From DAOPKN01 sp035391225 (GTDB taxonomy: Bacteria > Thermotogota > Thermotogae > MWEM01), in contig DAOPKN010000070.1 in assembly GCA_035391225.1 (NCBI GenBank), forward strand, positions 1 to 10,507: a DNA stretch of 10,507 nucleotides, given 5' to 3'. The notes below the pieces were generated by a model. The model was given only the letters and a program-made list of their open reading frames with translations. It ran no database searches and was not told the DNA's origin. This document shows, one piece after another, positions 1-7,890 of this stretch. The translations under genes were made by a program, and so were the position numbers. Within the stretch, counting starts at the first letter, position 1, and every line of letters begins with the position of its first letter.

Positions 1-55
1 TCCAACGGGACGGCATTGCAGAAAAACCCCGGGCAAACACACCACAACGGGTATG

Positions 56-64
56 TGCTATAAT
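56..64 (+). promoter_or_regulatory. Extended -10 promoter (TGC TATAAT) for the left-hand hydrolase operon
   Basis: A perfect TATAAT (59-64) is preceded by TGC, the extended -10 arrangement. It lies 36 nt upstream of the ATG at 101, leaving room for a short leader with the ribosome binding site. No good -35 hexamer is visible 16-18 nt upstream, which is typical of promoters that rely on an extended -10. Motif match only; transcription is inferred. Confidence 0.6.
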
Positions 65-85
65 CTGGGACAGGTCGTTGAAACC

Positions 86-93
86 AGGAGGTG
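86..93 (+). promoter_or_regulatory. Strong ribosome binding site fixing the hydrolase start at 101
   Basis: AGGAGGTG lies 7 nt before the ATG at 101. An in-frame ATG at 53 lies inside the promoter region and has no comparable site. The start is therefore placed at 101, which removes 16 residues from the longest open frame. Confidence 0.85.
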
Positions 94-100
94 GAATGTT

Positions 101-1147
101 ATGGAATGCAACGTATCGGAATGGGTGCAGGAATTGTTCGAAGAGCAAATCAAATCCAACCTGTTTCCCGGGGGCGCCCTGATGGCAGGGAGTTCCAATG
201 GAACTGTGTTCGAAGGGGTGTATGGAACACTGGATGGCGAACGCCCCGTGGAGCGCAACACGTTGTACGATATGGCGAGTGTGACCAAAGTGTTTGCCAC
301 CTTGCCCGCGATGCTGATCTTGATGGAGCGGGGAAAAGTGGACATCGAGGACCGGGTTTCGCGTTTCCTCCCCAGCATTCCCGGAGACATCCTGATCCGC
401 CACCTTCTGACGCACACCTCTGGGATGCCCCCCTACTCGATCGCGTACCGTACCACCCATTCCCCGGAAGAGCTCATGGCGGAAATTCTCCAAACGCCCC
501 AAACGCTTCCCGCCGGCAGGGAAGTGGTGTACTCCTGTCTCAACTTCATTTTGTCCATGAAGGTGATCGAGTGCATCACCGGGAACTTCCGGGAATTCGT
601 GCAGAAAAACGTGTTCGAGGCATTAGGGTTGCTTTCCACGGGGTTCCTCCCGGAGGAAAACACGAATATTGCCCCCACCTCCGAACGCGACGGAGTACGC
701 TTGGTGGGCAAACCCGACGACGAACTGGCCTACTACCTGGGAGGCGTGAGTGGAAACGCCGGTGTCTTCTCCACGGTGGGGGACTTGTTCGCCTACGCAC
801 AAGAATGGATTCGCCCCGATCTGTTTGTGAGCCCCGTGACCGCGTTCCAGTCCAGCTGCGACTGGACATCCCCCCTGCAAGGGGATCGCCGGGGGCTGGG
901 GTGGTTGTTGAAAGACACGCGTTCTTCCTGTGGGCCGCTGTTCTCCCCGGGAAGTTTCGGGCATACCGGTTTCACGGGAACCAGCCTGTGGATGGATCCC
1001 AACAACGACTTCATCGTGGTGCTTTTGACCAACCGTTGCTTCTTCCAGCGCCACGAACGCATCGAGGACATGTGGTTTTTCCGCCGAAAGTTGCATTCCC
1101 TGTTGCTTTCCGCGTACCAAAAAGGATACCTATACCCCGAGGAGTGA
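101..1147 (+). CDS. SxxK serine hydrolase, beta-lactamase/EstB-like family
   Basis: A 348-residue protein of the serine beta-lactamase-like superfamily (class C beta-lactamases, DD-peptidases, EstB-type esterases). Seen in the sequence: the nucleophile motif S60-V-T-K63 inside DMASVTKVF, the family block HLLTHTSG (101-108), the tyrosine motif Y144-S-C (class C enzymes have YxN; esterase-like members vary here), and the third motif H288-T-G in GHTGFTGTSL. The length is normal for a single-domain member. No signal peptide or membrane segment is visible, so a cytoplasmic location is inferred. This makes a classical periplasmic beta-lactamase unlikely; an esterase or peptidase acting on amide or ester substrates is more probable. 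The substrate cannot be read from the sequence. The gene is the first of a two-gene unit with the small gene that starts 4 nt after its stop. Confidence 0.9.
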   Translation: MECNVSEWVQELFEEQIKSNLFPGGALMAGSSNGTVFEGVYGTLDGERPVERNTLYDMASVTKVFATLPAMLILMERGKVDIEDRVSRFLPSIPGDILIRHLLTHTSGMPPYSIAYRTTHSPEELMAEILQTPQTLPAGREVVYSCLNFILSMKVIECITGNFREFVQKNVFEALGLLSTGFLPEENTNIAPTSERDGVRLVGKPDDELAYYLGGVSGNAGVFSTVGDLFAYAQEWIRPDLFVSPVTAFQSSCDWTSPLQGDRRGLGWLLKDTRSSCGPLFSPGSFGHTGFTGTSLWMDPNNDFIVVLLTNRCFFQRHERIEDMWFFRRKLHSLLLSAYQKGYLYPEE

Positions 1148-1151
1148 TGCT

Positions 1152-1454
1152 GTGAATTACTTGATGACCTTTTCCGTTGCGGGTGTGAACGACCCCGGGG
1201 CGGTGAACCGCGCACTGCAGAACGATGGCTACCGGAACACGTTCGATGCCGACGAAGGAAGGGTGGTGCGCCTTCCGCAAGGGGTTTTCCTCAAGCCCAT
1301 CGCCCAAGGCCAAAAAATCGAGCTCGAAGAGGAAAACAAGCGGTTGCAATCCTTGATCAGCTCCGCGCTCGTGGAGGGGCAGACCGTGGAAAGGCTGTTC
1401 CTGTTCCTGGTCAACGGCTTCGTGGGCGTGGATTTCACCATTCCCCGCACCTAA
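1152..1454 (+). CDS. Small protein of unknown function, cotranscribed with the serine hydrolase
   Basis: A 100-residue protein that I do not recognise. The GTG start is supported by GAGGAG at 1139-1144, 7 nt upstream and overlapping the end of the hydrolase gene, so translation is probably coupled. By eye the order is a hydrophobic strand (NYLMTFSV, 2-9), a helix (PGAVNRALQ, 15-23), a second strand (VVRLPQGVFLKPI, 38-50), a charged helix (ELEEENKRLQSLIS, 57-70) and a strong strand (RLFLFLV, 81-87) ending in GFVGVDFTIP. This alternation would suit a small ferredoxin-like alpha/beta fold of the kind seen in Cas2 or VapD-type proteins. That is only a shape-based guess, and no nuclease or toxin function is claimed. 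No signal peptide or cysteine is seen. Its only partner in the unit is the hydrolase, so it may be an accessory to it. Confidence 0.75.
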   Translation: MNYLMTFSVAGVNDPGAVNRALQNDGYRNTFDADEGRVVRLPQGVFLKPIAQGQKIELEEENKRLQSLISSALVEGQTVERLFLFLVNGFVGVDFTIPRT

Positions 1455-1456
1455 AC

Positions 1457-1495
1457 AAAAAAGAACCGGCGCTTTCGGGCAGCCGGTTCTTTTTT
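1457..1495. terminator. Bidirectional intrinsic terminator between convergent operons
   Basis: The arms AAAAAAGAACCGGC (1457-1470) and GCCGGTTCTTTTTT (1482-1495) are perfectly complementary around an 11-nt loop. A T run continues to 1499 on the + strand. On the - strand the stem is followed by TTTTTTG. It lies 3 nt after the stop of the left + strand unit and 18 nt after the end of the - strand operon, so it can terminate both. Confidence 0.92.
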
Positions 1496-1512
1496 TTTTC
1501 GTGGTGTTGCCT

Positions 1513-2358
1513 TTAGGGAATCGTTTTGAGATCCAACGTGGCAATCCCCGCATCCACGTCCAGGAAAAGTTGGGGACCCTGGCTATCCTTCACCAGGTCC
1601 CTGTGGGTGTGCACGTTTTGGATGCCACCGTCCACCTGGGTGTCGTAGGAGGTTCCAGGGGGCACGAAGAAATCCACCACGCTTATCCCCGCATCCGCGA
1701 GGAAACGGAACGGCGCGGGAATGCTTTCCAGCGTCATTTCCCCGCGCACGATGCCCGCGTCAATGTCCAGCACGTCAACCAGGCTGGTGGCCATGCGGGT
1801 ATGCACGTTCACCACCCCCGCTTCCACGCGGATGTCGTAGCGATGGTTTTGGGGCAGCGCGAGCTGGAGTGCCTGGTTGGTAATTCCCACCTGGAACCAT
1901 TCCGGGCGCTTGTTGTTGGAAATAGTGACCCGGTTTCCCACGGTCTCCAGGGTGAAATCGTTCTTGTGCGACCAAAATTCGCCGGAGAGGCTTTCCGAAT
2001 CCGTGGGAAGGAGTTCCAGTTCCAGCGAGTTCGCGCGAATCACCAGCTGCACTTGCTGCTCCATTGCCTGCAAGTCCACCGCGGGAAGTTGGTACTGGTT
2101 CTTTTCCTGCCAGCGCCCTACCCCGGAAGGGGCAAAAAAGAGCATCACGATGAATGCCACGATGAGCAAGCCGTTGACCCACTTCAGCCACTTGAGCGCG
2201 GGAATGTTCGCCAGGATGGAAATCCCGATGAAGATGAAAATCGCCGGCCAGTACACCAGGAAGTTGTTCAACACCCCCAGGAAATACTCTCCGTTGAATC
2301 CTCCCATCAGCAGCAACACACCGACCAGAAGGATGACAAGTCCGATGAAAAGCCTCAT
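1513..2358 (-). CDS. LiaF-like membrane protein with 'toast rack' beta-repeat domain
   Basis: A 281-residue protein. Three N-terminal hydrophobic segments (about 2-19, 31-50 and 60-76) resemble the LiaI/LiaF-type transmembrane region. The soluble rest (about 85-281) is beta-rich and has a repeated core: VEAGVVNVHT (178), IDAGIVRGEM (199), ADAGISVVDF (221), VDGGIQNVHT (242) and VDAGIATLDL (268). Such evenly spaced D/E-A/G-G turns are typical of the DUF2154/DUF4097 'toast rack' fold of LiaF-type proteins. In Firmicutes, LiaF damps the LiaRS cell-envelope stress response; no LiaR or LiaS is present here, so that role is only an analogy. The ATG overlaps the stop of the PspC gene in ATGA (2358-2355), indicating coupled translation. 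It is the last gene of the operon, just before the terminator. Confidence 0.82.
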   Translation of the reverse strand: MRLFIGLVILLVGVLLLMGGFNGEYFLGVLNNFLVYWPAIFIFIGISILANIPALKWLKWVNGLLIVAFIVMLFFAPSGVGRWQEKNQYQLPAVDLQAMEQQVQLVIRANSLELELLPTDSESLSGEFWSHKNDFTLETVGNRVTISNNKRPEWFQVGITNQALQLALPQNHRYDIRVEAGVVNVHTRMATSLVDVLDIDAGIVRGEMTLESIPAPFRFLADAGISVVDFFVPPGTSYDTQVDGGIQNVHTHRDLVKDSQGPQLFLDVDAGIATLDLKTIP

Positions 2359-2813
2359 TTCTCACGATCCTCCTTGAAGTACCGGAAAATGAAGAAAATC
2401 CCCGCGGCGAGCAATCCAAAGCCGATGATGTACTTCCAGTCGAAGATGCTGAAGAACTGGTCCAGCAGCAGCAGCCCCCCAATGATCACGAGCGCTCCTG
2501 CCAGAAGCATTTGCCCACGGATTCTCCTCTGGCGCGTTTGCTCGGGCGTACGCGCCATACGCACGCTTCCGTCTTCCACCACGGTTTCCTCCGCGGTTTC
2601 GTTGCCGGCGGAAGCAGTGGGGGAACCCAACTTGGCCTCGGGAATGATAATCCACGCGATGATGTAGAACACCAGACCTACCCCGCCGACGAAAAAGGTA
2701 GCCGCCCACACCAGGCGGATGATCACGGGGTCGATTTCGAAGTAATCTCCCAGTCCACCGCATACTCCGCCGAGGATGCGATTGGTCCGGGAACGGTACA
2801 GCCTTTTTTGCAT
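2355..2813 (-). CDS. PspC-domain membrane protein
   Basis: A 152-residue protein. Residues 2-60 form a PspC domain: the basic start KRLYRSRTNR, the hallmark GGVCGGLGDYFEIDP (15-29), then a hydrophobic segment ending in IIAWIIIPEA (51-60). After a charged, proline- and glutamate-containing linker (61-98) come two more membrane segments (about 101-118 and 126-146) like those of LiaI-type proteins. PspC proteins are inner-membrane partners in phage-shock/envelope-stress systems; here the partner is probably the LiaF-like protein, with which the gene overlaps by 4 nt. A ribosome binding site AGGTGG lies just upstream and overlaps the stop codon of the pullulanase gene, so the genes are clearly in one transcript. 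No PspA homologue is seen in the window. Confidence 0.9.
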   Translation of the reverse strand: MQKRLYRSRTNRILGGVCGGLGDYFEIDPVIIRLVWAATFFVGGVGLVFYIIAWIIIPEAKLGSPTASAGNETAEETVVEDGSVRMARTPEQTRQRRIRGQMLLAGALVIIGGLLLLDQFFSIFDWKYIIGFGLLAAGIFFIFRYFKEDREK

Positions 2814-2824
2814 GTTTTCACCAC

Positions 2825-5368
2825 CTATTCGGATTCATGTGCAACGAGCAGCAAACCAGAAATCCCCGGGAGCTCCACGGTGCCCGAAACGGTACGCAAC
2901 GGCACCTGTCCCGCCGTTTGGCCGTCCACCATGACCTGCCATTCTCCCTGGGGCAAGGTAAACGCGAACGCATCGACGCCACCGTTGTACACCACCACGA
3001 CGTCCTGCCAGGCATCGTTGCAGGCGGTTCCGTCCAATCGAATCGCGGCCACCCGGAAGTTCTTGGCATCCAGCAGTTCCAGTTGCCCGCGGATGGCATC
3101 CGGGGACGAAAGACGGAACACCGGGTGATCCTTACGCAATTGTACCAGATTTTGGTAGTAGGAAAACACGTCCAAGTAGGTGTTCTTTCGGGCATAGTCC
3201 AGTTGGTTGATCGAAAGGGGAGCGTTGTAGGAATTGCCATTCATCTGCTTGGTACGGCAGAACTCCTGCCCGGCATGCAGGAAGGGAACCCCTTGCGCGG
3301 TCAGCACCAACAGCCCGGAGAGTTTCTGCGCGTCCCGGAGCATCTGGTCGGTCCATTCGATCTTGGTATCCGCCTGTGCTGCCAGCGTGTTCTTGTCCCA
3401 CAGCGTGTGGTTGTCGTGGCTGGCAACGTAGTTGATACTCTCCCCCGGGTTCTGCGCGAAGCCGAAGAGGCGATCGGTGTAGGCAATCGAACCCACCAGG
3501 CCCTTTTCGATGCGCCGCACCTTTCCGATGGCCGCCATGACGAAACCCTTGACCTCCACGTCGAACACCGAACCCCGGATGGCGTCGCGAAAGTCGTCGT
3601 TGAACGCCCCGACGTTGGTTCCCCCAACCTGGTCCTTGCCGAACATAGGATCCACGTTCAGTCCACCCCAGGGTTCGCCGTAAAGCACCAGCGACGGGTT
3701 GAGCGCATGCAACCTCTCTTCCACCTGCAGCATGGTTTGCTTGTCGATGAGCCCCATCTGGTCGAAACGGAAACCGTCCACGTGGTACTCTTCCACCCAG
3801 TACGCAACGGTGTCCGCGATGAACGTGCGCATCATGGGGCGTTCCGAGGCGATTACGTTACCGCAGCCGCTTTGGTTGAGGTAGTCCCCTCCCTTGGAAA
3901 GGCGGTAGAAGTAGAAGGGAACCATCTGGTCGAACGCGGACATCTCCCCGGTGCCGTATGTGTGGGGAAACACCACGTCCAGGATGACTCCCAGCCCGTT
4001 TGCATGCAAACCGGCCACCATGGACTTGAACTCCACGATGCGCGTGGTGGGATGGTCCGCCTGCAGCGAGTAGCGCCCCTCCGGGACGCGGTACAGGTTG
4101 GGGTCGTATCCCCAGTTGTAGTACACCTCGAAATCCCGGTCGAGCTCGTTGCCCGTGTAAAAATCCAGCACGGGCAACAGGTGCACGTGCGTGACCCCAA
4201 GCTCCAGGATGTGATCGAGGCCCGTCTTCACACCGGAAGAATGCACCCCGCCCCGTTCGGCCACACCCAGGTACGAGGCCTTGTTCGCGATGCCCGAGTC
4301 AGGGCTTCCCGTGAGGTCTGCCACGTGCACCTCGTAGATGATGGCATCCGTGGGGCTACCAACCACAGGGCCGGTGTCCTGGCTCCAACCCTGCGGGTCG
4401 GTGGAGCGAAGGTCCACGATGGCACTTTTCTTGCTGTTCGCGGTAACCGCGATGCTGTACGGGTCGACGGTACGCCGCGTTTTTCCGTAGCTCTCGAATT
4501 CCAGCAGGTAGAACCAGCCTTCCCAGTTGCCGGGCACTTCCGCCCACCAGCTTCCGTTTTCGCCGGGTTGCAATGCCACGGTCTTTTCGGGCACCAAGGC
4601 GTCGGCCTCTCGGAACAACAGCACGCGTGCCGCACGGGACACGGGTGACCAGTAGCGGAACAACGTTCCTTCCGGTTGGAAGAAAGCCCCCATGGGAAGC
4701 CCACACGAAAACCCATCCAGCACGCCAGTCATCACGATGGACTGTGGTTCAAATCCCTGGATGTGCAACTTCCAGTCCTTGTCGCAATCCGACAAGGCGA
4801 GGGCAGAGTCCAGCGTTACCTGGATGTAGTTCGTGGTGGAAATGTCGGTGGGGTCTGCTTTCTCCACCGCTGCCAGTTTCACCTCTTGGCCATCCGCCGT
4901 CACCGAAAAAAGCTCGGGCTGGCGCACACTCACGCTGTTGGTGAGGTAGGCCTGCACCGTTTTTTCATCCGTTGCCTGCGCGAAGAAAATGCGGGGCGAA
5001 GTGTCGGGTGGAGCGGTAAAGATCTCTTCCACGCCTTGCAGGATCCACACCTCTCCGATGTTTTCCGACAGAGACACGAAACGATCCTTGGCCACGTCCT
5101 TTTCCAGCCATTCGCCCAGGCGCACGATGATACCCAGTTCCTCGTGTGCGCCTTCGAGAACCACCGTGGCAACCTTGCCGAACGCATCTTCCCCCTCAAA
5201 GGCAAACGCGCTTCCATCCATACCCACCGGTAAGTGGGGCCATACCCAAAGGTTCCAGAGGTCGTACACCCCGTCGTACCGATGGTAGTGTACGGTCAGC
5301 GTCGACTGACCCAGCAGAAGTACGCTGGCCACAATGAGCAACAACCCAAGCCAAAGTGCTTTTCTCAC
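2825..5368 (-). CDS. pulA: Exported type I pullulanase (GH13 alpha-glucan debranching enzyme)
   Basis: An 847-residue enzyme expected to cut alpha-1,6 branches in pullulan, starch or glycogen outside the membrane. The GTG start has AAGGAGG 9 nt upstream; upstream in-frame codons overlap the reductase gene and are not used. Residues 1-22 form a signal peptide or anchor (basic MRK, then a long leucine-rich core, no lipobox cysteine). A CBM41-like alpha-glucan-binding module follows (about 24-120, with aromatic YDLWNLWVWP at 35-44), then a CBM48-like domain (about 233-315, TLFRYWSPVS). The GH13 barrel carries the type I signature YNWGYDP (417-423), DVVFPHT (464-470), nucleophile D536 in GFRFDQMG, acid/base E565 in YGEPWGG and D652 in SHDNHTLWD. 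A beta-sandwich ends the protein. Size and motifs recall Thermotoga PulA (about 843 residues, from memory). Confidence 0.95.
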   Translation of the reverse strand: MRKALWLGLLLIVASVLLLGQSTLTVHYHRYDGVYDLWNLWVWPHLPVGMDGSAFAFEGEDAFGKVATVVLEGAHEELGIIVRLGEWLEKDVAKDRFVSLSENIGEVWILQGVEEIFTAPPDTSPRIFFAQATDEKTVQAYLTNSVSVRQPELFSVTADGQEVKLAAVEKADPTDISTTNYIQVTLDSALALSDCDKDWKLHIQGFEPQSIVMTGVLDGFSCGLPMGAFFQPEGTLFRYWSPVSRAARVLLFREADALVPEKTVALQPGENGSWWAEVPGNWEGWFYLLEFESYGKTRRTVDPYSIAVTANSKKSAIVDLRSTDPQGWSQDTGPVVGSPTDAIIYEVHVADLTGSPDSGIANKASYLGVAERGGVHSSGVKTGLDHILELGVTHVHLLPVLDFYTGNELDRDFEVYYNWGYDPNLYRVPEGRYSLQADHPTTRIVEFKSMVAGLHANGLGVILDVVFPHTYGTGEMSAFDQMVPFYFYRLSKGGDYLNQSGCGNVIASERPMMRTFIADTVAYWVEEYHVDGFRFDQMGLIDKQTMLQVEERLHALNPSLVLYGEPWGGLNVDPMFGKDQVGGTNVGAFNDDFRDAIRGSVFDVEVKGFVMAAIGKVRRIEKGLVGSIAYTDRLFGFAQNPGESINYVASHDNHTLWDKNTLAAQADTKIEWTDQMLRDAQKLSGLLVLTAQGVPFLHAGQEFCRTKQMNGNSYNAPLSINQLDYARKNTYLDVFSYYQNLVQLRKDHPVFRLSSPDAIRGQLELLDAKNFRVAAIRLDGTACNDAWQDVVVVYNGGVDAFAFTLPQGEWQVMVDGQTAGQVPLRTVSGTVELPGISGLLLVAHESE

Positions 5369-5377
5369 GATTTTCCC

Positions 5378-5384
5378 CCTCCTT
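5378..5384 (-). promoter_or_regulatory. Ribosome binding site fixing the pullulanase GTG start
   Basis: AAGGAGG on the - strand lies 9 nt before the GTG at 5368, immediately after the stop of the reductase gene. The start chosen here yields a clean signal peptide. The open frame extends 97 codons further upstream, but that part is arginine/proline-rich and is out of frame with the overlapping reductase gene. Confidence 0.85.
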
Positions 5385-5385
5385 C

Positions 5386-5925
5386 TCAAGGGTTTGTATA
5401 CCCGACCCGGTAATGGAAGTGAAAGGCATCCGGGTAGATGGGCCGGGTTTCCAAAAGGTGCAAGTGGACATCGTCGGGAACCTCGGAAAACAAAGGCAGG
5501 CCTCCGGAAAACAACACGGGTTCTACCGTCAAGTAGATCTCCTGCAGCAACCGGTGCTGCAAGAAAAGCGTGTTGGTTTGCGTGCCCCCGACGATGTAGC
5601 AACGTTCGAAGCCCCTGCTCTGTAGTTCGCGCAACAAATCTTGCGGTCCCTCGCTCCAAAACAAGCGAGCCGGGTGTTTCTCGAAACGCTCCGGGTGGCG
5701 GGTCATCACCGCGAGGAAACGCCCCGGAAGCGAAACCTCCCCCGAACGCGCGGGTGGGGGAAGCAACTCGTAGGTCCTGCGCCCCATCACCAGCGCTGTG
5801 TCTGGCTGCGAGGTCATCCGCTTGAACAGCTTCTTGTCCTCCCCGGAGGTCCAGTTAACGGGATCACTCTCGCCCCGGGCGATGAACCCGTTGAGGCTCT
5901 GGGCGCACAGCAACATCGTTTTCAC
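5386..5925 (-). CDS. RibD C-terminal/dihydrofolate-reductase-fold protein
   Basis: A 179-residue stand-alone protein of the RibD_C family (DHFR fold), whose members are NAD(P)H-dependent reductases. Seen: CAQSLNGFIARG (7-18), aligning with the family's S-x-D/N-G-x-I-A start; VMGRRTYE (46-53), a typical nucleotide-binding segment; YIVGGTQTNTLFLQ (110-123), the glycine-rich GG block; and IYLTVEPVLFSGGLPLF (130-146), the E-P-V-x-x-G-G block. There is no deaminase domain, so it is not a full RibD; no other riboflavin gene is nearby and its substrate is unknown. The GTG start at 5925 is preferred because AAAGG lies 9 nt upstream; an ATG three codons later would be 18 nt away. It sits 16 nt after the permease gene and 17 nt before the pullulanase gene. 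Confidence 0.85.
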   Translation of the reverse strand: MKTMLLCAQSLNGFIARGESDPVNWTSGEDKKLFKRMTSQPDTALVMGRRTYELLPPPARSGEVSLPGRFLAVMTRHPERFEKHPARLFWSEGPQDLLRELQSRGFERCYIVGGTQTNTLFLQHRLLQEIYLTVEPVLFSGGLPLFSEVPDDVHLHLLETRPIYPDAFHFHYRVGYTNP

Positions 5926-5941
5926 GTCGAAGCGCCTTTTC

Positions 5942-7150
5942 TCAATTCTCCGTGCGGAACACGAAGCGCTCGTCGCTGAACATGCGTGCCGCGAGCATCA
6001 CCAGCAGGAAGGACACCGTGAGGTTGATCAAGATGGTCATGCTGATGCCCAGCACGGGCAACCCGGGAGTCGTGAACAGTTTCTTGAGCGTGATGATCCC
6101 GTTGATCAGCGGCACGAAAAAGAGCCCAGTAGCATCCTGGAACGCCTCGGGCTGCAGGCTTGCAATGCCAAAGATCAACACCACGATGTACAGTGGCATG
6201 GAATACGACGTGGCCTCCTTCATCGTCTTGGAGAACACCCCCACCACAGCGATGATGGCGGCCACCAGTACCGACATCGACAGCGTGCACAAGAACAGGA
6301 ACAGCACCAGCTGCGGCGAGAACGCCACGAAAATGTTCGTGGACTGCGGGATCATGCGCGAGAACCCGATGGAAAAGGCGATCACCGAAACCGTCGCGCT
6401 GATGAGGTTCATGGACATGATGTACAAGATCTTACCCCAGGCGATGGACGTGCGGGAAACCTGGTTGGACAGCAGGATGGTCAGGGTCTGGCGTTCCTTT
6501 TCGCCCGCGGTGGTATCGAACCCGATGGCAAACGATGCCGAAAACAGGTAGATCACCAGCATGTACGGCAGCATGCCACCCAGGATCCCCGAGGCCTGCT
6601 CCTTCTCCGTTGCCACGTTGATGGTCTGCACCAGCGGACGTTCCAGGATGGTTTGGTCCATTCCAGCCTGGGCAAGTTGGTTCCGCAAGTGCTGGTCACG
6701 GTCGTCGCGAAGCGCGTTCCAAAGCATTGACCCCAGGCGTTCCGAAAGCGAAGAGCCCGAGTAGATGTACACCGAAATGGAGGGCGAATCCTTTTCCAGG
6801 AAAGAGGAAAACGCCTCGGAGGGATCGTTGGAAGGCAGTTCGCCGAAAAGAACCACCCCGTCGATCTCACGGTTTTGCAACGCGGTTTCGAACGAATCGG
6901 GTGGTTGGTCCACGAACATGAAATCGAAGCCCGCATCTTCCAGCACCGCATCCAGTAACAGCGGTTGATCGGTGAAAATCTTGTACTGCGTGGTTTGCAA
7001 CTTCTGCTCCTCCGCGGAAGTCATGCGCCCGATCACCGTGAAGATCACGATGAAAAGCACCACCGGAAGAACGAACACCGAAAACAGTGTGCGCCTGTCC
7101 TTGAAAATGTTTTGAAACTCCTTTTTCAGGATGAGAAACGTATCTTTCAC
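5942..7150 (-). CDS. ABC-2 type permease, NatB-like
   Basis: A 402-residue membrane subunit of an ABC exporter. Seen: one N-terminal membrane segment (about 22-41), a large outward loop of about 145 residues (42-188), then about five more segments (190-211, 244-266, 276-304, 318-335, 368-390). The block GEKERQTLTILLSNQ (216-230) after the second segment is the characteristic cytoplasmic coupling motif of NatB-type ABC-2 permeases. NatAB of Bacillus extrudes sodium, but related permeases export peptides, lipids or drugs, so the substrate is unknown. The GTG start is 7 nt after AAAGGAGG (7165-7158) and overlaps the ATPase stop in GTGA, so the two subunits are translationally coupled. Upstream in-frame codons lie inside the ATPase gene and are rejected. 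Confidence 0.9.
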   Translation of the reverse strand: MKDTFLILKKEFQNIFKDRRTLFSVFVLPVVLFIVIFTVIGRMTSAEEQKLQTTQYKIFTDQPLLLDAVLEDAGFDFMFVDQPPDSFETALQNREIDGVVLFGELPSNDPSEAFSSFLEKDSPSISVYIYSGSSLSERLGSMLWNALRDDRDQHLRNQLAQAGMDQTILERPLVQTINVATEKEQASGILGGMLPYMLVIYLFSASFAIGFDTTAGEKERQTLTILLSNQVSRTSIAWGKILYIMSMNLISATVSVIAFSIGFSRMIPQSTNIFVAFSPQLVLFLFLCTLSMSVLVAAIIAVVGVFSKTMKEATSYSMPLYIVVLIFGIASLQPEAFQDATGLFFVPLINGIITLKKLFTTPGLPVLGISMTILINLTVSFLLVMLAARMFSDERFVFRTEN

Positions 7151-7884
7151 TGCGCATCCTCCTTTACCACGGCGAAAAACGCCTCTTCCAAATCCTTCGA
7201 ACCCGAAGACGAAAGGATCTCGTCGAGCGTTCCCATCGCCTTGACTTCTCCGTGGTCGATGATGGCAAGCCGATCGCACATCTTCTGAGCCACGTCCATC
7301 TGGTGGGTGGAAAGCACCACGGTTTTGCCCTGCTGTCGCAACTCCCGGAGCGAATCGAGCACCAGCTTGGCCGTCATCACGTCCAGGCCATTTGTGGGCT
7401 CGTCGAACACCACGATGGAGGGCTCGTGCACCAGCGCGATGGAAATGAGCGTTTTCTGCTTCATACCGGTGGAATACGTCGCCACCTTGCGGTCCGCGTA
7501 GTCCTTCATGTCGAAATACTCCAACAGGCTTTCCACGCGTTTCTTCAACGAAACCTCCGGAATATGGTTAAGCCTGCCAAAGAACGTGATGTAATCGCGG
7601 GCGGAAAGGTTGCCCGAGAGGTTCATGTCCGAAGACAAAAAGCCAATCTGCTTGCGCACCTCCCGCGAATCCCGAACGGTGTGGAAACCTCCCACGTGCG
7701 CCTCGCCCGAAGTGGGCTGCAACAAGGTGGAAAGAATGCGCAGGGCCGTAGTTTTTCCCGCGCCGTTGGGGCCAAGCAACCCGAAGATTTCCCCGCTTTC
7801 CACCCGGAAGTTGATACCCTTAAGCGCATGTACCGTCTTCTTCCGGTTTCCAAACACCTTCTGAACTTCCTGGAATTGTATCAT
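7147..7884 (-). CDS. ABC transporter ATP-binding protein, NatA-like
   Basis: A 245-residue ATPase subunit that powers the adjacent permease. Seen: Walker A GPNGAGKT (38-45), signature YSTGMKQK (137-144), Walker B with D-loop VVFDEPTNGLD (158-168, catalytic E162) and switch histidine in STHQ (192-195). The Q-loop position reads IGFLSSDMNL (80-89) without a glutamine; this serine/aspartate version is, from memory, common in NatA-type ATPases. The length fits a lone ABC domain plus a short C-terminal tail. The ATG at 7884 has AAAGGAG 6 nt upstream; the frame is open for 93 more codons but these are low-quality and run into the divergent gene region. It is the first gene of the six-gene operon, driven by the promoter at 7915-7923. 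Confidence 0.95.
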   Translation of the reverse strand: MIQFQEVQKVFGNRKKTVHALKGINFRVESGEIFGLLGPNGAGKTTALRILSTLLQPTSGEAHVGGFHTVRDSREVRKQIGFLSSDMNLSGNLSARDYITFFGRLNHIPEVSLKKRVESLLEYFDMKDYADRKVATYSTGMKQKTLISIALVHEPSIVVFDEPTNGLDVMTAKLVLDSLRELRQQGKTVVLSTHQMDVAQKMCDRLAIIDHGEVKAMGTLDEILSSSGSKDLEEAFFAVVKEDAQ

Positions 7885-7890
7885 GAAATT

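Noticed and set aside
1..55. Coding sequence at the left edge
   Set aside because: No convincing frame, motif or stop context is visible; it looks like upstream non-coding DNA of the first promoter.
1501..2667. A 388-codon open frame on the + strand
   Set aside because: Antisense to the LiaF-like and PspC genes, low-complexity His/Gln/Ser-rich translation, and it begins inside the terminator region.
2837..4648. A 603-codon open frame on the + strand
   Set aside because: It lies entirely antisense to the pullulanase gene, has a His/Val/Arg-rich composition, no recognisable motif and no ribosome binding site. The catalytic motifs on the - strand settle the coding strand.
5798..6730. A 310-codon open frame on the + strand
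   Set aside because: Antisense to the reductase and ABC permease genes; His/Gln/Arg-rich with no domain.
7151..7279. Upstream extension of the permease frame
   Set aside because: It overlaps the 3' end of the ATPase gene out of frame. The GTG at 7150 has an ideal ribosome binding site and gives the expected N-terminus.
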